From DAOUET01 sp034430155 (GTDB lineage: Bacteria > Chloroflexota > Anaerolineae > Anaerolineales > UBA4823), in assembly GCA_034430155.1 (NCBI GenBank), contig DAOUET010000149.1, forward strand, positions 1 to 17,068: DNA of 17,068 nucleotides. The letters are read 5' to 3'. The notes beneath the pieces were generated by a model. It had not been told where the DNA came from. It saw nothing but the letters and a program-made list of their open reading frames with translations, and made no database searches. The position numbers and the translations under genes are program-made. Within the stretch, counting starts at the first letter, position 1. Each line of letters starts with the position of its first letter. Positions 1 through 7,710 of this stretch are shown in pieces.

Positions 1-240
1 TGGTCGCCGCCGACCCCAGCGAGTGCGCGTGCGGTCTGATAGGTGACCGATCAATGGGTCATTGATGTAATCCCAGCTGCGCCCAATGAAGATCGCTGCA
101 GCTGCCAGGCTGGGAGATAAGCCAACCACATCGGTCAGGAAAATAGCGAAATACACCCCGATGATGGTCCCGGTGAGGCTGAAACCGGTATCTCCAAAGC
201 CGTATACGAGTTTCGAACGACGCCTTAGTTTCTCGGTCAT
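1..240 (-). CDS. GPH-family (MelB-type) sugar:cation symporter, N-terminal part
   Basis: Only the first 80 residues are present; the rest lies beyond the left edge. They start with MTEKLRRRSKLVYGFGD, continue with a hydrophobic first membrane segment (about residues 20-36) and reach the motif RSWDYINDPLIGHLSDRTRT followed by RWGRRRP. That motif is the hallmark of the glycoside-pentoside-hexuronide (GPH) symporters, inner-membrane carriers that import sugars or sugar conjugates with Na+ or H+. The ATG at 238-240 is well supported by AGGAGAG about 4 bases upstream. The gene diverges from the lipoprotein gene at 513. The substrate cannot be told from this fragment. Confidence 0.88.
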   Translation of the reverse strand, partial: MTEKLRRRSKLVYGFGDTGFSLTGTIIGVYFAIFLTDVVGLSPSLAAAAIFIGRSWDYINDPLIGHLSDRTRTRWGRRRP

Positions 241-432
241 CTTCTCTCCTGGGGATGACATTGGTAATGCTTTGCATTTAATAACTTGACATCATAATCA
301 ACACCTTCCCAAGAATGAAGTTTCGAATATAAATGCTGAGGGATCACAGACTGATAAAGGGGTCATGGTTGCATGAGGAAGCAAATCTAAAATTTGGGAA
401 CTTTATTGATATTGGATTCGTCAAGAACTCGG

Positions 433-452
433 ATTGTGTAAAATTACACAAT
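433..452. promoter_or_regulatory. Perfect 9-bp inverted repeat, likely operator
   Basis: The arms ATTGTGTAA (433-441) and TTACACAAT (444-452) are exact reverse complements separated by AA. The repeat overlaps the proposed -35 region of the lipoprotein promoter, where a dimeric repressor would block transcription. The symmetry is seen directly; the operator role and any regulator are inference. It also lies in the divergent gap with the GPH symporter gene, so it could control both. Confidence 0.5.
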
Positions 453-463
453 ATCTGCATAAT
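434..463 (+). promoter_or_regulatory. Probable promoter of the duplicated-domain lipoprotein gene
   Basis: A TTGTGT hexamer (434-439) and CATAAT (458-463) are spaced 18 bases apart, a fair match to a sigma-70-type promoter. About 45 bases of leader separate it from the Shine-Dalgarno sequence at 501-505. Confidence 0.4.
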
Positions 464-512
464 CCTCAGTATTATAGAAATGTAGAGACATATCAACCTT
501 AGGAGATTGACC

Positions 513-1784
513 ATGTGTACAAAGTTTCGATTTCTGGATTTGGTTCTTATCGGCGCTGCCTTGGTCATGGCAGGCTGCGTTCCAGCAGCGCCACAATCCA
601 TAGACCTGTCGGTGGAGATGCCTTCCTCCGATGTATTGGCTGCCCGGAATGCCGTCCTGACCTATCTATCTGGGCAGTTTGGCGATCAGGCTCCTCCAGT
701 TGGCCTGGCCTGGGTCGCCAGGCTGACAACTCCAGAAGGACTGGTAGGGGCGACATCGTTTGAATTCACTTCGGGTAATTGGGTACTGCAGCTCACCTAC
801 CCGATTGTTGCTCCCGGGCAGGAGGTTTACAACATTACTGTAGACAATTCTCAAACCGGTTTCAGCTGGAGCGGTCAAGTGGATGCCAATGGCCAGGTGA
901 TGGAAGACCAGGCTCCCGCCAACGAACAATCTGACGCGACCCCGGACGCGCTGGTTTTGTCTGCCCGCGACAGAGTCCTCGATTACCTATCCAAGCATTA
1001 CGGCGACCAGGCACCCGCAATCGATCTGATTTGGGCCTCAGAGCTCACCACCCCAGAGGGGTTACTTGGTAGCATGTCGTACGATTTCACTGCGGGCGAA
1101 TGGGTGATGCATCTCTCCTATCCGGTCACCAGTCTTGATCAGGTCATTTATCACATCACTCTCGATAACGCCCAAGCGAAATTTCATTGGGTTGGAGAAG
1201 TTGATGCAAAGGGGGATGTAAGCGAAATCGAAACCTCAGGCACTGCGCAGCCTGTCATCGGGTGGGTTGGTCATGTCGCCAGCACACCAGCGGGAGCCCA
1301 GTTCGATGACTACCTGATTTTAATGCCCGAAGGTGCCGGTGAAGTTGGAGTAGCTGGCGTCACTCCGGAGATCGAGGATGAAATCCAATCTTTACGAAAT
1401 GAGCAGGGCATCAAAGAATATGCCAGTTTTTGGGGAACGCTCACTTGCGATGTCCCGGATTATGGCGGTTGCCAGCTGCTGGTCACGCAGGTCAAACACG
1501 GCCAGTTCCTGACTGAGCCGGTCTCAGTAGAGGGCTGGCAAGGTACGATTGCTTGCAGCCACTTTAACAGTGCCCCAGGCGCGCCATGCGGAACCGCTTT
1601 TATACTCGCGGGAGATTTTCCGGTGTGGTACGGCATTCACAGCCTGGATATTGAAGTCAATCAACAGATCGAGAACATACGCGACACGGGTAAAGGGCTG
1701 AAGGTATGGGGTGATCTCATCACCGGTGTCCTAGACGTAAACGGTGCCCAGATATTGGTTAACCGCATTGAGGTGATCAACTAG
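513..1784 (+). CDS. Secreted lipoprotein with a tandemly duplicated domain, function unknown
   Basis: A 423-residue protein. The N-terminus is a lipoprotein signal peptide: a hydrophobic stretch and lipobox V-M-A-G-C with the lipidated cysteine at residue 22, so the protein should be anchored on the outer face of the membrane. Residues about 42-131 and 148-238 are two copies of one domain, sharing the patterns GDQAP, LTTPEG, Y/F-x-F-T-x-G-x-W, YP and VDA-x-G. A different C-terminal region of about 175 residues follows and holds several cysteines. I do not recognise the family. AGGAG at 501-505 lies 7 bases before the ATG at 513, which decides this start; an in-frame TTG at 507 is too close to the ribosome site. 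It is a lone plus-strand gene facing the HhH gene at 1965. Confidence 0.85.
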   Translation: MCTKFRFLDLVLIGAALVMAGCVPAAPQSIDLSVEMPSSDVLAARNAVLTYLSGQFGDQAPPVGLAWVARLTTPEGLVGATSFEFTSGNWVLQLTYPIVAPGQEVYNITVDNSQTGFSWSGQVDANGQVMEDQAPANEQSDATPDALVLSARDRVLDYLSKHYGDQAPAIDLIWASELTTPEGLLGSMSYDFTAGEWVMHLSYPVTSLDQVIYHITLDNAQAKFHWVGEVDAKGDVSEIETSGTAQPVIGWVGHVASTPAGAQFDDYLILMPEGAGEVGVAGVTPEIEDEIQSLRNEQGIKEYASFWGTLTCDVPDYGGCQLLVTQVKHGQFLTEPVSVEGWQGTIACSHFNSAPGAPCGTAFILAGDFPVWYGIHSLDIEVNQQIENIRDTGKGLKVWGDLITGVLDVNGAQILVNRIEVIN

Positions 1785-1964
1785 GTTTTCATCTAAATGC
1801 AAATCAGAGACGATTGTTTCATACCTCAGCAAACTATTGTCGAGCGCTTTAGATTTGACAGCCATAACCATTGGGTTGGTCTGAGCACGCCTCTTATGCC
1901 ACCCCAACAGGTCGTTTGTCCATTGCTGTATCAAATCGAAAGATCTTCACAAAGTCTGATCCGT

Positions 1965-2399
1965 TTAGGCACCCCTTATTTCACTTTGTAAGGCTTCAAG
2001 GGCCCGCCATTCACCACGGGAGGCCAGCTTCGCCTGTTCCGGCCAGGAATCGGGATTGACCATATAAAGACCGGCCTCCCTGAGGATTTGCCGCAACTGT
2101 TCCGGCTGGAGAGCTGCCAGTTCTGCAAATGAAGTGATATCAGCGGATAATAACAGTTCTTTTACCTTTGGGCCAATACCGGCGATCTGCTTCAAGTCAT
2201 CTGGTTTAGGAGGCAGCGGTTTTGCACTCCTCTGCAAGTCCGGTTCTCTAGAGACAGGGATTTGTTCACCTTCTCTGGGGCGCAGCCACCACCAAATGCA
2301 GACCGGGATTGCCAGCAGGATCATAATCCCAAGCCAGGATGACAGGCTGCTTTTTCCCTCTTTCGCTTCCCACAGGTGATTTTGCAATACCTTGTTCAT
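1965..2399 (-). CDS. Membrane-anchored helix-hairpin-helix protein
   Basis: A 144-residue protein with one membrane segment (about residues 20-39, rich in I/L/W), then a basic PRxGE turn, a proline-rich linker and a helix-hairpin-helix region (about 69-126) with the core IAGIGPKVKELL. This HhH type occurs in small bacterial proteins annotated as DUF4332-like or 'predicted flap endonuclease-1-like'. In polymerases and ribosomal proteins such units bind nucleic acid, but no nuclease residues are visible here. Topology suggests that the HhH part is cytoplasmic. AAGGA lies 5 bases before the ATG. It follows the MFS gene after 43 bases and is probably cotranscribed with it. Confidence 0.8.
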   Translation of the reverse strand: MNKVLQNHLWEAKEGKSSLSSWLGIMILLAIPVCIWWWLRPREGEQIPVSREPDLQRSAKPLPPKPDDLKQIAGIGPKVKELLLSADITSFAELAALQPEQLRQILREAGLYMVNPDSWPEQAKLASRGEWRALEALQSEIRGA

Positions 2400-2442
2400 T
2401 GGGTATCCTTCCTGAAAAAAAGTCTGAGTATGCTGAGGTCTA

Positions 2443-3618
2443 CTACTTCGTTTCTAAGCTGGGTAGGGTCAGGATGGCTGGGATCGCCAGTAAGCCTAAG
2501 AGCGCGCTCCATAGATAGGCAGCCCGCAAACCAAAGTGATCGCCAACCAAGCCGATCAACACGATCGAGATGGGGCGTAAAAGAAAACTGATGAACATGT
2601 AAATGCCATTGCCTACTGCCCGGTGGTCGGGCAAATGTTCCTGTACCATCGCCAACATGATTGGCCCCGATGATAGGGCTGTAAATCCAAGTGCTAATAG
2701 GGTTGGAACCAGGAGCCAACCGACAACTTTGAGAAAGAGTAACAAAAAAACGGTCGATAGGGCAGTGGTACCTATTAAGGTCGTTTTGCGACCTAAACGG
2801 TCGCTGATGGTCCCGCTAGTCAGCGCGCCTCCAACACCAGCAAGTTCTAGGATAGAAAGCGAGGCGCCTGCTATTAACAAGCTGGACCCCGAGGTACTCA
2901 TGAAGGTGGGCAAATATGTCGCTAGACTTACTGCCATGAAGTTCCGGAAGAAAACAATAAACAGCAGTGGTAAGAACAGGGTTCGCAGGTGAGGCAAGAT
3001 ATGCCTAACCGAATTGGTCTTATCAGGCCGGGCAGGGATATTTCGCAGACGCAGGAAAAGCACCAGAGAAGCTGCCCAACTCAGCATTGCAGTGCGGTAT
3101 AAACCTTCAAGGGTCCAGGTTGAAACAGCCCAGACTGCCAGTAAGGGTCCTACCGTGCGACCCAATTCACCTGCTGCCATGAACAGGCTCATCCCGGTGC
3201 CGATTTTATTTCCAGAGACACGCCCGATCATGGCGGGAGCGGGTGCATGGAAAGCCGCTACACTGATGCCGGTGACAAACAGGATAATTGCCAGTGAAAG
3301 ATAATTGGGTGCAAACCCAATTATGCTGATCAATGTGCCCGTCACTGCTGGAGCCAGGATCACGAAGTAGCGTAAACTGACTCGATCGGCAAGATAACCG
3401 ATAAACGGGTTTAACACGGCTGGAAATTGTAAAATCGCGGTTAAAGAGCCTGCCAGAGTCAGTGACAGCGACATTTTCTCCATTAATACGGGCAGGAGGG
3501 GCGCCACGAAGGCCGTATAAATATCGTGGATGAAATGCCCGCTGGAAATTGTCAGTATCTGACCGGTTTGTATTTCTCCCTCAGTGGACTTGGTCAATTG
3601 AATCGTTTCAGTGGCCAT
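2443..3618 (-). CDS. MFS transporter, fosmidomycin-resistance (Fsr)-like
   Basis: A 391-residue polytopic membrane protein of normal MFS length, with about 12 hydrophobic segments. The N-terminal motif SSGHFIHDIYTAF (25-37), the loop GYLADRVSLRY (74-84) and AAFHAPAPAMIGRVSG (121-136) resemble the Fsr branch of efflux carriers. The second half carries the matching loop GTISDRLGRK (269-278). It would export a small molecule by proton antiport, but the substrate is unknown and many Fsr-like proteins are not fosmidomycin exporters. No strong Shine-Dalgarno sequence precedes the ATG, so the start is less certain than the family. The HhH gene at 1965 follows closely. Confidence 0.85.
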   Translation of the reverse strand: MATETIQLTKSTEGEIQTGQILTISSGHFIHDIYTAFVAPLLPVLMEKMSLSLTLAGSLTAILQFPAVLNPFIGYLADRVSLRYFVILAPAVTGTLISIIGFAPNYLSLAIILFVTGISVAAFHAPAPAMIGRVSGNKIGTGMSLFMAAGELGRTVGPLLAVWAVSTWTLEGLYRTAMLSWAASLVLFLRLRNIPARPDKTNSVRHILPHLRTLFLPLLFIVFFRNFMAVSLATYLPTFMSTSGSSLLIAGASLSILELAGVGGALTSGTISDRLGRKTTLIGTTALSTVFLLLFLKVVGWLLVPTLLALGFTALSSGPIMLAMVQEHLPDHRAVGNGIYMFISFLLRPISIVLIGLVGDHFGLRAAYLWSALLGLLAIPAILTLPSLETK

Positions 3619-4058
3619 ACGAGAGATAATCCAGGTTTGGTATCAAGTAACAAAATCTTTTTAGTCAGAAATTCATCAACCGGGTATCTTATTGTCTTAT
3701 CCGGTAGGACCCACAGATTGTACCCTAGCTCAACCAACCCGGCTGAATATCAATTGTGTGTAAGCAGTTTCCGGATTTGACTGGCTGGTCCTTGCAGTCA
3801 GCGTAGTTACTATCCCAAGTGCTAAAGAACCAGGGAGCGTCTCCAATTCTCGTAATAGGAATATATTCGAACCATGTCTACTGGTATGGTGTAAGTTTTC
3901 CCACGTTTCCGTTTGGTGACCACTACCAATGCCAGGTGTTAACCTGATAGAGCGAAGAGTGAAGAATTTAAGATAGGTTTTTAGAAAGGGATTCCCTGAT
4001 CGGTTTAGCTGTAAATACCATATCGTTGATTTTCTGGGTAAGGACACCGTAAGAAAAG
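3619..4058. other. Gene-free stretch of about 440 bases
   Basis: Between the MFS start and the terminator at 4061-4089 I find no convincing gene, RNA or repeat. A minus-strand reading frame with a GTG at 4047 has no ribosome site, has no recognisable protein pattern and begins against the terminator. The part nearest 3618 should contain the MFS promoter, but no clear -35/-10 pair stands out. Confidence 0.5.
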
Positions 4059-4060
4059 CA

Positions 4061-4089
4061 ACAACCCCGACGGTTGCGGTCGGGGTTGT
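4061..4089 (-). terminator. Rho-independent terminator after the DUF4332 gene
   Basis: An 11-bp perfect stem (ACAACCCCGAC / GTCGGGGTTGT) encloses a 7-base loop. On the minus strand the stem is followed by TGCTTTTCTT, so it terminates leftward transcription, 16 bases beyond the stop of the 4106-4510 gene. Confidence 0.88.
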
Positions 4090-4105
4090 AAGTATGCTTA
4101 ACCTG

Positions 4106-4510
4106 TTAATATGTAATCACACGTGGTAGTTGCTTAGCCTGCATTATCCAATCAGCAACCTGTGATTGAATCGGCATGCGACGTACTAATTTCTTTATTT
4201 TATTGACTTCGATCATCTTCTTGTAGAGATTTTCGGGTTTACGTTGAGCCAGCTCCGGAATTGTATCCACACCTGCTTCTTCTAGCAAGTCTGCATATTC
4301 CTCGCCAACACCTGTGATCCGGAATAAATCCACATGGTTAATCCATTCTAGGATCAGGGCATCGCCGATTCCTGTTTTTGCGGCGATATCCTTACGACCT
4401 TTTGGAGAAGCGCCCATTTCAAGTAGCTTCTGAGTGGTTGTGATACCTGCAGCCTTGAGCTTCTGGGCGTACTTATCGCCCACACCTTCGATGTCGAGCA
4501 AGTTAGCCAT
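4106..4510 (-). CDS. DUF4332-type double helix-hairpin-helix protein
   Basis: A 134-residue soluble protein made of two similar HhH units: IEGVGDKYAQKLKAAGI (7-23) and ITGVGEEYADLLEEAGV (65-81), with TGIGD (46-50) between them. This matches DUF4332, which is widespread in Cyanobacteria and Chloroflexota and has no settled function. The fold suggests nucleic-acid or protein binding, and no catalytic residues are visible. GAGGAGT lies a few bases before the ATG. The gene ends at a strong terminator, so it is the last gene of its transcript. It is the second HhH protein within 2 kb. Confidence 0.85.
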   Translation of the reverse strand: MANLLDIEGVGDKYAQKLKAAGITTTQKLLEMGASPKGRKDIAAKTGIGDALILEWINHVDLFRITGVGEEYADLLEEAGVDTIPELAQRKPENLYKKMIEVNKIKKLVRRMPIQSQVADWIMQAKQLPRVITY

Positions 4511-4598
4511 TTAATACTCCTCGTTGTTGAGATGGATAGAATTTCATTCAAATAAGAGAAACCGAGCGAGGAAGAGTAGTTGATGTGCTATCGATAAG

Positions 4599-4799
4599 CT
4601 ACTTCCGTCCCAGCAAACCTCCTAATCCTTTTGCCAGATCTTCAACTGTCCCAGTCCCACCCAGTAGGTTATCGATCTGCGCGGAAATCGGAGCTGGCAA
4701 GTTTTTCTTCAGGTAGCTAATGACCGTATCTACGGCGACCTTGGCTTTATCTTCTGTCATACCGGTCTTCTGCGAGACTAATTTTATTAACTCCTGCAT
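4599..4799 (-). CDS. Small helical protein, DUF2267-like, function unknown
   Basis: A 66-residue protein with two predicted amphipathic helices (QELIKLVSQKTG and EDKAKVAVDTVISYLKKNLP), a short PAPISAQIDNLL segment and a glycine-rich tail ending GGLLGRK. Small proteins of this pattern are common in Anaerolineae and resemble half of a DUF2267 unit. AAAGGAG a few bases before the ATG at 4797-4799 fixes the start; the same frame is open upstream to 4886, but nothing supports that longer form. A TATAAT at 4901-4906 (minus strand) gives it its own promoter. The DUF4332 gene follows after 88 bases. Confidence 0.7.
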   Translation of the reverse strand: MQELIKLVSQKTGMTEDKAKVAVDTVISYLKKNLPAPISAQIDNLLGGTGTVEDLAKGLGGLLGRK

Positions 4800-4900
4800 A
4801 CGACTCCTTTCATTGATATGTATAATTTCCGAATTTTCCAGATGCTCATGAAGAATTTTGTGACCAGTAAAGATATCGAAGTTCAATTGATTTTAAGTGA

Positions 4901-4906
4901 ATTATA
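4901..4906 (-). promoter_or_regulatory. -10 element upstream of the small helical protein gene
   Basis: A perfect TATAAT on the minus strand, about 100 bases before the ATG. The -35 region is poor (TTTCTG at 17 bases), so the call rests mainly on the -10 element. Confidence 0.3.
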
Positions 4907-4951
4907 AGTCGATATTAAATTCCCAGAAAAGAAGAAACGCGCTCATAAGAA

Positions 4952-4975
4952 AACCCCCATGTCGGAAGGGGGAAG
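4952..4975 (-). terminator. Rho-independent terminator after the TPR lipoprotein gene
   Basis: On the minus strand TTCCCCC, a 9-base loop and GGGGG are followed directly by TTTTCTT. The 5-bp all-GC stem is short, but the T-run is in the right place, about 50 bases beyond the stop of the TPR gene. Confidence 0.65.
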
Positions 4976-5022
4976 TCATCTTAGGTTACTTTAGAAACCC
5001 TGAGTTCTCCAGAAAAATTCCA

Positions 5023-6177
5023 TTATGGCGCTTGAAGTTGAGAGATCGCAGCTTGGACCGCTTCCTTGGCGGTACCATCAGGTTCCAGCTCGAGGTATGT
5101 TTCAAGCGCCTTGATGGCTTCATCTGTGCGCCCTTGTTCATAATAAGTCATACCCAGATTCAGGTGAGCCGTTGCGTAGTCCGGATCGAGGCGGATGGCT
5201 TCTTGGTACTCCTTGACAGCTTCATCATAATTACCCTCATCCTGATAAGCCAGACCCAGGTTTGAGTGTCCTTCGGCGTTATTTGGATCGATCTTAAGGG
5301 CTTCCTGGTAGGCAGCGATAGCTTCCTGCAATTTGCCCTGCCCGTGTAAAGCCACCCCTAGATTGTTGTATGCTAGTGGTTGATGGGAGTCAAGCCGGAT
5401 AACCTCGCGATATTCGCCGGCTGCTTCTGCTAGGTAGCCCTTTTTTAGATAGGTTTCTCCCAGATTAGCATGCGCAGGGGCAAAATCGGGGTTGAGTTTG
5501 ATGGCCTCCTTGAATTGGGAAATAGCGTCTTCGAATCGATCTTGACCTGAATACAAGAAACCCAGGGAATTGTAAGCCTCGGTGTAGGTTGGGTCGAGGC
5601 GGATTGTTTCGTTATATTCATCGAGGGCTAAATCCATCTTTCCTTGAAGTTGATAAGTCAAACCCAAGCGATAATGGGCAATTGCCAGGGTAGGGTCGAT
5701 GCGTAAGGCTTGTTGGAACTCAACTATCGCCTGATCTAATTCGTGCGTGTCCGTATAGGCTGAGCCAAGGTTTAAATAAGCCCATTTATGGTTGGGGTTA
5801 AGGTTTATTGCCTCTTGGTACTCCCTGGTGGCTTCTGTATATTTCCCTTGACTCACGTATGCAATTCCCAGGTTATTGTGAATATCCGGGTTGGCGGGTT
5901 CGATTTTTTCAGCTTTCTTAAATTCTAGGATGGCTTCGTCAGTTTTCCCTTGCCTGAAGAGAGCTGTTCCTTGAGCCATATGCTCGCTGGCAGAGATGCT
6001 GAAGGTAAGCATATCCTGTCTTCCCGTCTCAGAATCGCCTGACGATGGCACTTCGACGGCAGGGTTGGCAACGCCACAGGCCACCAAAAAGGCACTGATC
6101 AATATTGCTAACGAGACAGCTGTGATGAATCGTCTGCTAGAGGACACGCCTTGCTCTTCTCTCTCCTGGTAACACAT
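5023..6177 (-). CDS. Lipoprotein with nine TPR repeats
   Basis: 384 residues from the ATG. A hydrophobic signal ends in the lipobox F-L-V-A-C (Cys34), so the mature protein is lipid-anchored outside the cytoplasm. After a short linker, nine consecutive 34-residue TPR units fill about residues 66-372, each with the usual A-x-x-x-LG-x-x-Y ... A-x-x-x-Y/F-x-x-A-x-x-L-x-P pattern. TPR arrays form a superhelix that binds partner proteins or peptides; no enzyme domain is present. The start is uncertain: the ATG has no ribosome site, while a GTG at 6147 has a GAAGAG tract 6 bases upstream and would give a more typical 24-residue signal. The gene has its own promoter and terminator and looks monocistronic. 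Confidence 0.88.
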   Translation of the reverse strand: MCYQEREEQGVSSSRRFITAVSLAILISAFLVACGVANPAVEVPSSGDSETGRQDMLTFSISASEHMAQGTALFRQGKTDEAILEFKKAEKIEPANPDIHNNLGIAYVSQGKYTEATREYQEAINLNPNHKWAYLNLGSAYTDTHELDQAIVEFQQALRIDPTLAIAHYRLGLTYQLQGKMDLALDEYNETIRLDPTYTEAYNSLGFLYSGQDRFEDAISQFKEAIKLNPDFAPAHANLGETYLKKGYLAEAAGEYREVIRLDSHQPLAYNNLGVALHGQGKLQEAIAAYQEALKIDPNNAEGHSNLGLAYQDEGNYDEAVKEYQEAIRLDPDYATAHLNLGMTYYEQGRTDEAIKALETYLELEPDGTAKEAVQAAISQLQAP

Positions 6178-6283
6178 GGACTGCCCCGACCGTTCGGGAG
6201 GGTTCCCTAAGAACTCACCTCCAGAAGATTAGTCTCCAATTGAGCCCGAGTATCGTATTAACAAGCCCCTATCGGCAAAGGGA

Positions 6284-6313
6284 AGCGTATTGTAAGTTTA
6301 CCATAGTTGTCAA
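6284..6313 (-). promoter_or_regulatory. Probable promoter of the TPR lipoprotein gene
   Basis: A perfect TTGACA (minus strand, 6308-6313) is followed after 18 bases by TACGCT (6284-6289), which keeps the three most conserved -10 bases (TAnnnT). The leader is about 100 bases. It contains a small CCCGA/TCGGG hairpin (6185-6198) just upstream of the annotated ATG. Confidence 0.45.
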
Positions 6314-6448
6314 GATAATTTAAGCGTTTTCGGCATTTTATTAATGAAAGGTGGCGCTGGATATTGTTTTTTTATGATTCGAGAGTGAGCTATCCGGAGG
6401 TCGTGTGGGCTGAGTCTGGTAATGTTATCCACCATAGTCATCTTCTCC

Positions 6449-6649
6449 TTAGCGGGTGACCAGATTGTCCATCAAGGTACGGATTGCAGCCGAAACCTCG
6501 GATACCGCCTGGTCAAAAGGATCCCGGTTAGCGCGAGAAGGTTGGCGATATCCGGTCACCTTCCGGACGAACTGCCTGGCGGTGGCTTCAATTTCTTCAT
6601 CGCTGACCGCCCCCCCAGGATAGCGAAGTTGTCTGATATTTCTGCACAT
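6449..6649 (-). CDS. DUF2277 family protein
   Basis: A 66-residue protein beginning MCRNIRQLR, with DEEIEATARQFVRKV and a C-terminal AIRTLMDNLV. This is the characteristic pattern of DUF2277, a small conserved bacterial protein of unknown function, at its usual length. The ATG at 6647-6649 is chosen because DUF2277 proteins start MCRNI and because GAGAGG lies about 9 bases upstream; 13 further in-frame codons upstream are not part of the family. A TATAAT at 6689-6694 (minus strand) is a likely -10. The TPR gene downstream has its own promoter. Confidence 0.85.
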   Translation of the reverse strand: MCRNIRQLRYPGGAVSDEEIEATARQFVRKVTGYRQPSRANRDPFDQAVSEVSAAIRTLMDNLVTR

Positions 6650-6688
6650 AGCGGGTTTCCTCTCTTTTTTCCTGGAACTATCATCCAC

Positions 6689-6694
6689 ATTATA
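6689..6694 (-). promoter_or_regulatory. -10 element of the DUF2277 gene
   Basis: A perfect TATAAT on the minus strand, 39 bases before the ATG. A TTGTAC lies 20 bases further upstream, longer spacing than ideal for a -35. Confidence 0.35.
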
Positions 6695-6799
6695 ATTAAA
6701 AAGCTTATAGACCGGTACAAAAAGATGCTTTACAGGCTAACCGGAATCCGCGCCTAAAGCGTTTGGGCTTGTTTCAAGAGATGTGGGTCATCAAAACCT

Positions 6800-7447
6800 A
6801 TGGATAGGCGACTCTATAGATATATTCGTGGGATTATCATCAAGGGTCTGTTCTTTTACGATATCTTCAATCCTCTTGTCCAGGAATTTAATATACGTAC
6901 GTGGGGTTTACGGGGCAAGCCCTACCCATCTCCCCAAAAGCTCAAGCAGCGTACGGTTATATGCTATGCAAGACGTTTTGGTATTGAAACCTTGGTTGAA
7001 ACAGGCACATATCTGGGAGGAATGGTCTCTGCCGTAAGGAAAGCGTTCAAGCAGATTTATTCTATTGAGCTGGCTTACGATCTTCACGAAAGGGCCAGAC
7101 GGAAATTTGGTGGCTACCAGAATGTCACCTTGATATTTGGTGATAGCGGTGAAATGCTGCCCCTTTTACTCGATCGCTTAGATCAACCCTGCTTGTTTTG
7201 GCTGGACGCCCATTACTCAGGAAGCATCACTATCAAGGGGGAGATTGACACGCCTATCGAAAAAGAATTGGCAGCCATTCTGAGCCATCACATACGCCAT
7301 CATGTGATCTTGATCGATGACGCCCATGATTTCAACGGCACGAATTTTTACCCCAAACTAGGAGATCTCAAGGCATATCTGCTGGCAAAACGCCCCGAAT
7401 GGGTTTTTGAGATCAAGGAAGATATCATCCGCTTCCATCCCGAATGA
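6800..7447 (+). CDS. Class I SAM-dependent methyltransferase-like protein
   Basis: A 215-residue protein. LVETGTYLGG (65-74) occupies the SAM-binding glycine loop, IYSIEL (86-91) is the acidic strand-2 motif, and GDSGEMLP, LFWLDAHYSG (132-141) and VILIDDAHDF (169-178) follow the order of the Rossmann-fold methyltransferases. This branch occurs scattered in Cyanobacteria and Chloroflexota near sugar or polysaccharide genes and may act on small glycosides. The actual substrate is unknown. No clear ribosome site precedes the ATG, so the first residues are less certain. It is one of two plus-strand genes and converges on the interrupted cyclase gene. Confidence 0.72.
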   Translation: MDRRLYRYIRGIIIKGLFFYDIFNPLVQEFNIRTWGLRGKPYPSPQKLKQRTVICYARRFGIETLVETGTYLGGMVSAVRKAFKQIYSIELAYDLHERARRKFGGYQNVTLIFGDSGEMLPLLLDRLDQPCLFWLDAHYSGSITIKGEIDTPIEKELAAILSHHIRHHVILIDDAHDFNGTNFYPKLGDLKAYLLAKRPEWVFEIKEDIIRFHPE

Positions 7448-7614
7448 TCCTCGGGGAGCCTGAAAAACCAAGAGTTCTCAATTTTTCCAGTAAGGTTTAG
7501 TTTTTATCTCGTCTCTGGGGTTGGCGAGCCGGATAAGTTAAGGGGATATATTCCACCGAGGGTCGCCGCTGGACAGTTTGAGGGAAAAGATTCATTAACT
7601 AATAAACTTCGGTT

Positions 7615-7648
7615 GGCACCTGTGTGCTTACTGGCAAGCCCAGGTACC
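7615..7648. terminator. Two-tier hairpin between convergent genes, possible terminator
   Basis: GGCACCTG (7615-7622) pairs with CAGGTACC (7641-7648) with one G-T wobble, and GCTT/AAGC pair inside it. It sits between the convergent methyltransferase and cyclase genes, but neither side has a T-run. It may be a weak, factor-assisted terminator or an mRNA end-stabilising hairpin. Confidence 0.3.
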
Positions 7649-7710
7649 CCCAGACAAAACCTTCAACTTTATAAGTCCTTACATTTTAACTGAATGTCGT
7701 TTGATGATGG

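Noticed and set aside
3730..4047. Minus-strand reading frame of about 105 codons in the gap before the MFS gene
   Set aside because: It begins with GTG without a ribosome site, right against the terminator at 4061-4089, and its translation has no recognisable pattern.
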